Source of the DNA: Verrucomicrobia bacterium SCGC AAA164-M04
Lineage (GTDB): Bacteria > Verrucomicrobiota > Verrucomicrobiae > Verrucomicrobiales > Akkermansiaceae
Assembly: GCA_000383735.1 (NCBI GenBank)
Contig: KB912160.1
Location: 5,680-14,247 of the forward strand
Direction: 5' to 3'
Length of the DNA: 8,568 bases
Shown here: piece by piece, positions 4,647 to 8,568 of the stretch
Position numbering within the stretch: position 1 is the first letter of the stretch
Layout of the letters: every line of letters begins with the position of its first letter
The notes under the pieces: model-generated
Databases searched by the model: none
What the model was told of the DNA's origin: nothing
Seen by the model: the letters and a program-made list of their open reading frames with translations, nothing else
Position numbers and translations under genes: made by a program

Positions 4647-6473
4647 ATGAAAATTGTCATGGGAATACTTTTGTTATTATTCCTTGGTGGATGTGGATCT
4701 GAAAAATCAGAGGCAGAGGCAGAGGCAGAGGCAGAGGCAGAGGCAGAGGCAGAGGCAGAGGCAGGCGTAATGGCAGAAGGTCAAGTATTCGTAGTCACGA
4801 AAAGTCGTGAGAATATTAAAATGGGATTAGTTCCTATTCATGTTGTTCCCGACGAGCAGTTCAAAATCATTGCTAGTGAATTAGCACAGCAAATAATGGT
4901 ATTTCGGGTAGAGGGCGCCCAGCAAAAGGCTAATGAAAATGCTAAGGAAGAGTTGGTTAAAGAATTAATGTCTTTGGAAAAACCTGAGTTAAGCGTTCCA
5001 GTGCTGAAGGCTTTGAGGGAAGAAGCAGTTTTGCCGATAGTGAAAGCTACAGGTCAAAATCGTTTTACTCCGTCTGAGGGGCTAGGTTTCTCTACAGAAC
5101 TTCTTTTTTCTAAACTTCCCCCTGCGGTTGTGAAAACGGATGCTGATGGCCGATTTAAGCTTTTGTTTAAGCCAAAGGTTTGGGTGATTGCCCAAGCAGC
5201 ACGCTCGGTTGGCGATAAGAGTGAGAATTATCTATGGATTGTTCCGGTTGAAAGTCCAAAAGAGGGTTTAGTCTCACCGCTTCTTATTTCAAACGATTCT
5301 GAGTATAAGAGTGTCGAAAGGGTCTTTACTCTCCTTGCTTCTGAGGGAGGTGAATCTAAAGAGCTTCCAAGCTTGTCAAGTGCTGGGGTTGATCAAGAAA
5401 CTTCCCAATGGATTAGAGAAGCAAAAGAAAAGGCAAATAGCGCGATCAAGGAGGTAATGATTGAAGAACAAGCTAGCCTGGATGCTGCCGAAGCTGCGGG
5501 AAAAACTAGGTTAGATGCTGCCGAAGCTGCGGAACAGGCTAGTTTAGATACTGCCAAAGCTGCGGAACAGGCTAGGATTTTGGAACTTGCTTCTATCAGG
5601 GACTCTTGGTCTCTGCGGACGTTATTACGCGGGAGTAGAAGCGAGCTTGTCGCTTGGGGTGAGAATGACGACCAACAATGTGATGTTCCAGCTGGATTAA
5701 CAGATGTGGTGGGCATTTCTGGAGGATCAGATCACAGCCTAGCACTTAAGCGAGACGGTAGAGTTGTCGCTTGGGGGCAGAACGAATGGAAGCAATGTGA
5801 TATTCCAACTGGTTTAAAAAATGTCATTGGAATTTCGGGTGGGATTTTTTCTCACAATCTAGCAGTTAGAAAAGATGGGACAGTCGTAGCTTGGGGATAT
5901 AACAAAGAAAAACAATGTGACGTTCCAGCTGGTTTAGCGGATGTGATTGAAGTTTCTGGAGGCTCAGGTCACAGCCTAGCACTTAAGAACGACGGCTCAG
6001 TTGTCGCTTGGGGTGATAATAAATGGAAACAATGTGATGTTCCTGTTGATCTAACGGATGTGGTTGAGGTTTCTGGAGGAGGACGTCATAGCCTAGCGCT
6101 CAAGAAAGATGGTTCAGTTGTCGCTTGGGGGCGGAATGAACAGAAACAAAGTGATGTTCCAATTGGATTAACGGATGTGGTAGGGATTTCTGGGGGAGGA
6201 CGTCATAGCTTAGCCGTTAAGAAAGACGGCACAGTGATTGCTTGGGGTGAAAATGACGAGAAGCAATGTGATGTTCCAATTGGATTAACGGATGTGGTGG
6301 GGATTTCTGCTGGTTTTTTTAATAGCTTAGCGGTTAAGAAAGATGGTTCAGTTGTTGCTTGGGGGCGAAACGAACAGAAGCAATGTGATGTTCCAATTGG
6401 ATTAACGAATGTGGTAGGGATTTCTGGAGGATCAGGGCACACCCTAGTAATTAAGAAAAATAGCAGTAATTAG
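4647..6473 (+). CDS. Mosaic lipoprotein with (EA)9 tether, helical repeats and RCC1-like seven-unit propeller
   Basis: This is a 608-residue predicted lipoprotein, and by far the largest gene here. Residues 1-15 are the signal and LGGC places the lipid on Cys16; Gly follows, so there is no Asp inner-membrane retention signal. Residues 22-39 are nine Glu-Ala pairs. Residues about 45-250 form a mixed domain: 'VFVVTKSRENIKMGLVPIHV', an amphipathic helical part (EQFKIIASELAQQIMVF...), then 'PPAVVKTDADGRFKLLF' with 'YLWIVPVE', which resembles carboxypeptidase-regulatory/Ig-like surface domains of Verrucomicrobia. Residues 276-308 are three 11-residue Ala-rich repeats (ASLDAAEAAxx), probably helical or coiled coil. 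Residues 335-608 are seven units of 38-40 residues, [VI]AWGxNxxKQCDVPxGLTDVV followed by GISGGxxHSLALKKDGxV, the RCC1/BNR pattern; units start at residues 335, 374, 414, 453, 492, 531 and 570. Seven blades is the classic RCC1 number. Unit length (39) is well below eukaryotic RCC1, so this is a binding platform rather than a GTPase exchange factor. The ligand is unknown. Confidence 0.85.
   Translation: MKIVMGILLLLFLGGCGSEKSEAEAEAEAEAEAEAEAEAGVMAEGQVFVVTKSRENIKMGLVPIHVVPDEQFKIIASELAQQIMVFRVEGAQQKANENAKEELVKELMSLEKPELSVPVLKALREEAVLPIVKATGQNRFTPSEGLGFSTELLFSKLPPAVVKTDADGRFKLLFKPKVWVIAQAARSVGDKSENYLWIVPVESPKEGLVSPLLISNDSEYKSVERVFTLLASEGGESKELPSLSSAGVDQETSQWIREAKEKANSAIKEVMIEEQASLDAAEAAGKTRLDAAEAAEQASLDTAKAAEQARILELASIRDSWSLRTLLRGSRSELVAWGENDDQQCDVPAGLTDVVGISGGSDHSLALKRDGRVVAWGQNEWKQCDIPTGLKNVIGISGGIFSHNLAVRKDGTVVAWGYNKEKQCDVPAGLADVIEVSGGSGHSLALKNDGSVVAWGDNKWKQCDVPVDLTDVVEVSGGGRHSLALKKDGSVVAWGRNEQKQSDVPIGLTDVVGISGGGRHSLAVKKDGTVIAWGENDEKQCDVPIGLTDVVGISAGFFNSLAVKKDGSVVAWGRNEQKQCDVPIGLTNVVGISGGSGHTLVIKKNSSN
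4710..4763 (+). repeat. Hexanucleotide tandem repeat (GAGGCA)9
   Basis: Nine uninterrupted identical copies of GAGGCA encode Glu-Ala pairs right behind the lipidated cysteine. Identical codons throughout point to slippage rather than selection on protein alone. Because the unit is six bases, gain or loss keeps the frame and changes only the tether length. Confidence 0.95.
5472..5570 (+). repeat. Three 33-bp tandem repeats encoding 11-residue helical units
   Basis: Units 5472-5504, 5505-5537 and 5538-5570 each encode a variant of (A/T)xLDAAEAAxx and share GATGCTGCCGAAGCTGCGG with few changes. An 11-residue Ala-rich period fits a long straight helix or right-handed coiled coil acting as a spacer between the middle domain and the propeller. 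Confidence 0.8.
5649..6473 (+). repeat. Seven tandem RCC1-like blade units (117-120 bp)
   Basis: Units start at 5649, 5766, 5886, 6003, 6120, 6237 and 6354; all are 117 bp except the second, which is 120 bp. Units 5, 6 and 7 share an identical 23-base block (6151-6173, 6268-6290, 6385-6407), whereas units 1-4 differ more. This indicates recent duplication or conversion at the 3' end. The Cys of KQCDVP is present in six units and is Ser in unit 5. Confidence 0.9.
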
Positions 6474-6560
6474 TGCGTTTTAGATTCTTTAAAGTTGAAG
6501 TAAGGCCTCAGTCGTCTTGTTCTTCTCTACAGACACGATTAGGAGCCCTACTGAATTCTG

Positions 6561-6606
6561 CCTCCCTAAGCAGTATCACCCAATCGTGAAAGGGGAGGGG
6601 CGAATC
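6561..6606 (+). repeat. Dispersed repeat family 1, copy C1
   Basis: 6566-6606 aligns without gaps to 1194-1234 (about 33 of 41). CCTCCC (6561-6566) pairs with GGGAGG (6593-6598), giving a six-pair stem with the conserved TAAGCA at the start of the loop. Confidence 0.7.
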
Positions 6607-6625
6607 GGCCCTTCTCATTTTATCG

Positions 6626-6678
6626 AATCGAAATTCGATTGGTTCAAAAAAGAACCACCCCTAAAGCCCATTAAGGGG
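6626..6678. other. Three consecutive hairpins between repeat copies C1 and C2
   Basis: AATCGAA-A-TTCGATT (6626-6640), TGGTTC-A6-GAACCA (6640-6657) and CCCCT (6658-6662) / AGGGG (6674-6678) follow one another almost without spacing. The series suggests a structured RNA or a REP/BIME-like DNA element rather than protein coding. Confidence 0.5.
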
Positions 6679-6701
6679 AGGAGTGTATCATTAAAAGCTC
6701 T
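6651..6701 (+). repeat. Dispersed repeat family 1, copy C2
   Basis: 6673-6701 matches 1218-1246 at 25 of 29 positions, including the exact 15-mer ATCATTAAAAGCTCT (6687-6701). The CCCCT/AGGGG stem takes the place of the CTCCC/GGGAG stem of the other copies. Confidence 0.6.
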
Positions 6702-6706
6702 TGATC

Positions 6707-7061
6707 CGGTTGATAGGCTTGAAGATCTTGAATCTATGGGGATGAAGCGCAAATAGGTCAGCGTTACTATCGCTTCGCGATTATCGGATGCTGGGCAAGG
6801 TGGTCTTTCTAGATCCTAAAAAACCTAAAATCACCGTTACAGGTAGCTTTCTTAGGGATTTTGCGGACACGTTGCGTCTAGCCTATTGACGGTTTTCTTT
6901 TGTCTGGTTAATGGGGGTTTGGGGTATTTGTTCTGTCATGACACTTTTTGGGTTATCCTAGCTTATTCTCCCTTCGAACTACGGCTTTAGCACTTAAAAA
7001 ACATTGATCTTGAGATAGAAGGAATATTCGCAGAGGGGTCATTGTGAAATAATGATGGTTT
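6707..7061. other. Intergenic region without a recognisable gene
   Basis: No gene is supported between the repeat cluster and the gene at 7090. The first 50 bases could encode the end of a small peptide (...DPVDRLEDLESMGMKRK, TAG at 6754-6756), but its frame runs back through repeat copies C1 and C2. TTGACG (6886-6891) with TAATGG (6909-6914) at 17-base spacing is a possible promoter, about 175 bases from the next start codon. The rest is AT-leaning with no repeats or hairpins that I could find. Confidence 0.4.
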
Positions 7062-7067
7062 TATAAT
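7062..7067 (+). promoter_or_regulatory. Possible -10 element for the 7090 gene
   Basis: A perfect TATAAT ends 22 bases before the ATG. TTGTGA (7042-7047) lies upstream but at only 14 bases spacing, so a standard -35 is lacking. The leader would be about 16 bases. Confidence 0.3.
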
Positions 7068-7089
7068 CGTAGAAAAACCTTCTACTCAA

Positions 7090-7650
7090 ATGAAGCATTA
7101 TACAGTAAGAATGGGCTTTAAAGTATTTGTCACTGCAATTGCGGCATCCTTCAGCCTTTCTTCGATCAGCTCCGCACGCAAAATTGAGATCTGGCCATAT
7201 GAGAAGCTTCTTAAGGAGGCTGAGCTCGTTGTCATCGCCCGTGCCGTTTCCAAGTTGGCCACTGACGACAAATGGAATTCGGACGTTTTTGACAGTGACG
7301 GATTCACAGCAGTGGAGACCACCTTTGAGTTGGCGACAGTGCTCAAGGGCAAGTCGGTAAATTTCTTCAAGGTGCTCCATTTCCAGTATAGGAACCCATC
7401 AAGACCCTTCGAGGACGGTCCGGGGCTGGTATCCTTTCTTGCTGAACCGCTCTCAGTTGGTATCTGGCGGAGCGGTGAAACCAAAGCAGAAGGGCTGAAA
7501 ACATTAGAGCCCACGAAAAGAAAAAGCTTAATGCCCGCTCCAGAATACTTGCTTTTCCTAAAAAGAAGGACTGACGGTCGATTCGAAGCTGTATCAGGTC
7601 AAGTCGACCCAAATTCATCTGTGAGAACACTCTTTCAAAAAGGAATCTAG
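7090..7650 (+). CDS. Secreted protein of unknown function
   Basis: This is a 186-residue protein with an N-terminal signal peptide: basic start, core VFVTAIAASFSLSSI, probable cleavage after SSA at 27-29. A start at Met8 would shorten only the n-region. The mature part begins KIEIWPYEKLLKEAELVVIA then RAVSK, followed by a strand-rich stretch 'AVETTFELATVLKGKSV' and 'FFKVLHFQY', a loop with 'NGP'-like 'EDGPGLVSFLAEPL', and 'PAPEYLLFLKRRTDGRFEAV' then 'SGQVDPNSSVRTLF'. I associate this 'adlVViA..v......f.V...LKG.....lhF......LV.F.......yLLFLk...dGryepvsGq.dp' pattern with secreted hypothetical proteins of PVC bacteria; no catalytic residues stand out. Codon use is more GC-rich than in the preceding lipoprotein gene. 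No Shine-Dalgarno is visible. The product is probably periplasmic; its role is unknown. Confidence 0.75.
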   Translation: MKHYTVRMGFKVFVTAIAASFSLSSISSARKIEIWPYEKLLKEAELVVIARAVSKLATDDKWNSDVFDSDGFTAVETTFELATVLKGKSVNFFKVLHFQYRNPSRPFEDGPGLVSFLAEPLSVGIWRSGETKAEGLKTLEPTKRKSLMPAPEYLLFLKRRTDGRFEAVSGQVDPNSSVRTLFQKGI

Positions 7651-7715
7651 CACGCGTGCATCGGATAGCGAAAAAGGCGTGGGTTGAAAACCCGCTACTC
7701 CGCCGTAAGTCGGAG
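7650..7715. repeat. Cluster of hairpins downstream of the 7090 gene
   Basis: The perfect 10-base palindrome GCACGCGTGC (7650-7659) overlaps the last base of the stop codon. It is followed by GGGTT-GAA-AACCC (7681-7693, extendable with GCG/CGC around a bulge) and CTCCG (7698-7702) / CGGAG (7711-7715). No T-run follows. This looks like a REP-type paired-hairpin element or a transcript end without a classic terminator. Confidence 0.45.
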
Positions 7716-7780
7716 ATGGAACTGTTAATAGAGACCTTAATTGTCTACGCGTCCTAGCGATTGGCCCTGTTCCACTTATA

Positions 7781-7848
7781 TCTGTGGACCAAAAAATCTC
7801 GATCCAGCCAAGCACGATTCTTGAATCTGGAAAGGCGAGGGGTGGATC
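7781..7848 (+). repeat. Dispersed repeat family 1, copy D
   Basis: The left part 7781-7811 matches 3540-3570 (exact GATCCAGCCAA at 7801-7811). 7810-7848 aligns without gaps to 1196-1234 at about 27 of 39. GATTC-TT-GAATC inside the copy can form a small hairpin. Confidence 0.6.
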
Positions 7849-7891
7849 GTCTTAGGTGGATCCTGGCAAACGGAGTAGTGAAAGGCCAGAA

Positions 7892-7918
7892 GCGCCACCG
7901 GTGCAGGCGCGGTTTTTT
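7892..7918 (+). terminator. Intrinsic-terminator-like hairpin
   Basis: GCGCC (7892-7896) and GGCGC (7906-7910) form a GC-rich stem with a 9-base loop that contains ACCGGT, followed by GG and six T residues (7913-7918). No gene lies directly upstream on the plus strand; the nearest ends at 7650. It may end read-through from that gene or an unrecognised short transcript. Confidence 0.5.
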
Positions 7919-8049
7919 GGGTGAGTTGGTCTGTATATCATAGGCTGCTGAGAAAAAATTGGACGTCTGCTGCTAGGAAACTGTTTTTGGCGGAAGGGCC
8001 ATGAAACCATATTTGGACCGTAGCGGAGGGGGGTAAAAGGGGGGTGGTT
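7919..8049. other. Non-coding stretch with long inverted repeat
   Basis: ATGAAACCA (8001-8009) and TGGTTTCAT (8045-8053) are 9-base arms around 35 bases of G-rich sequence that includes runs of six G. The right arm overlaps the stop of the broken ankyrin gene, so on the minus strand it could act in 3'-end formation. No gene is seen between 7651 and 8049. Confidence 0.4.
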
Positions 8050-8523
8050 TCATTCATCTTCAGCTTTTATTTTATTACCCGTCTTGGCTCCACGTTTGCG
8101 GAGGAGGTCGGCGGCTGCAATATCTTTACGCTTGATTGCCTAACCTAAGGGTGTCTCGCCATCATTATTTTTCGCGTTCAAATTCGCTTCTTTTGTAACA
8201 AATAATTCGGCTATTTTCCTGTTGTCAGCAAGATGCAAAGGAGTCGATCTGGTGGCTGTCCTTTCATTTGCATTTCCCCCACTTTTAAGAAGTAATTCGG
8301 CGATCGCCCTATTAGCGCCTATAGCATACTAAATGCATAGGAGCCCAGCCCTTCTCATCTTTCGCATTGATATCTATACTAGCCTCCAAGCTTTGATTGA
8401 TGGCTTGGATGTCTCCTTCAATAACAGCATTGTGAATTGAGGTAGCAGTCGATTTTGTTGACGGGAGTTCTTTGTCACAACATCCCACCAACACAATGGC
8501 TGCGATTGTGATTAGTTTTTCAT
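8050..8523 (-). pseudogene. Broken ankyrin-repeat lipoprotein
   Basis: Three lesions interrupt an otherwise complete gene of about 157 codons on the minus strand. At the ATG (8521-8523) a base is missing from the A-run, so MK is followed by N and a stop; restoring it gives MK(K)LITIAAIVLVGCCDKE, a lipoprotein signal with lipobox LVGC. The frame then reads SIHNAVIEGDIQAINQSLEA and SIDINAKDEKGWAPMHLVCY before a second shift near 8336-8342. The next frame gives GANRAIAELLLKSGGNANER, TATRSTPLHLADNRKIAELF and VTKEANLNAKNNDGETPLG, then an in-frame TAG (8140-8142). Past it comes AIKRKDIAAADLLRKRGAKT then GNKIKAEDE and a proper TGA (8050-8052). About three ankyrin units are recognisable. It resembles the protein at 2-475 in type, not in sequence. 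The combination of indels and nonsense suggests decay rather than one sequencing error. Confidence 0.85.
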
Positions 8524-8568
8524 CTTCAGCAGTTTACTAAAAATAATATATTTGGGCATCATCAGCAT

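Noticed and set aside
4710..4763. Phase-variable on/off switch by repeat slippage
   Set aside because: The unit is six bases, so copy-number change cannot shift the frame; only length variation is possible.
5393..6442. Minus-strand open frames opposite the propeller gene
   Set aside because: They mirror the plus-strand repeats and have no independent protein features.
4647..6473. Tandem 117-bp units as a CRISPR-like or non-coding array
   Set aside because: Units are contiguous, in frame, and differ mostly at synonymous or surface positions, as expected of a coding repeat.
6517..6756. 79-codon plus-strand open frame ending ...DPVDRLEDLESMGMKRK
   Set aside because: It runs through repeat copies C1 and C2 and three hairpins, and the repeats are read in different frames at other sites. 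Only the last 20 residues look protein-like.
7615..7943. Short open frames on both strands around 7615-7943
   Set aside because: They span hairpins, repeat copy D and a terminator-like structure, with no start signal or protein character.
8521..8568. Minus-strand frame from the right edge reading into the broken ankyrin gene
   Set aside because: The 15 codons before the ATG at 8523 are AT-rich and end at TAA three codons after that ATG; they are more likely leader and promoter DNA than a separate gene.

Overview
The window looks like accessory chromosomal DNA of a Verrucomicrobiota-type (PVC group) bacterium. This is inferred from its contents: a PEP-CTERM (exosortase-sorted) protein, the remnant of a large surface protein with a DPDxDGxxNLxEYAF C-terminal module, ankyrin-repeat proteins, several small lipoproteins, a GYF-domain protein, and weak or absent Shine-Dalgarno sequences. 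No rRNA, tRNA, CRISPR array, transposase or phage gene was seen, and no housekeeping gene fixes the taxon.

Layout. 2-475 (+) is the 3' part of an ankyrin-repeat gene entering from the left edge. 718-1041 (-) is a GC-rich coding fossil, followed by a gap holding a dispersed repeat. 1283-1735 (-) is a frameshifted remnant of the C-terminal end of a large surface or secreted protein. 1818-2426 (-) is an intact PEP-CTERM protein, and behind it 2550-2747 (+) is a fragment with a GHGLSGSPVF serine-protease-like motif. 2862-3425 (-) is a PsbP/DcrB-like lipoprotein with its own terminator. 3791-4453 (+) is a GYF plus PH-like protein. 4647-6473 (+) is a mosaic lipoprotein: lipobox, (Glu-Ala)9 tether, Ig/CarboxypepD-like middle, 11-residue helical repeats and a seven-unit RCC1-like propeller. 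6474-7089 is structured non-coding DNA. 7090-7650 (+) is a secreted protein of unknown function. 7651-8049 is non-coding DNA with hairpins and a terminator. 8050-8523 (-) is a broken ankyrin lipoprotein with two frameshifts and a nonsense codon.

The genes do not form an operon; each stands alone with 150-600 bp gaps. Nearly every intact product carries an export signal (three lipoproteins counting the broken one, one PEP-CTERM protein, one signal-peptide protein). The common theme is the cell envelope, in a region losing genes: four of the ten recognisable coding segments are fragments or pseudogenes. The gaps carry at least two dispersed repeat families. One has five copies, all in the same orientation, with CCCC/GGGG stem-loop cores. 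The other has two copies in opposite orientation. These repeats and the mosaic RCC1-like lipoprotein are the most distinctive items. I found no convincing multi-gene defence, mobile or biosynthetic system.
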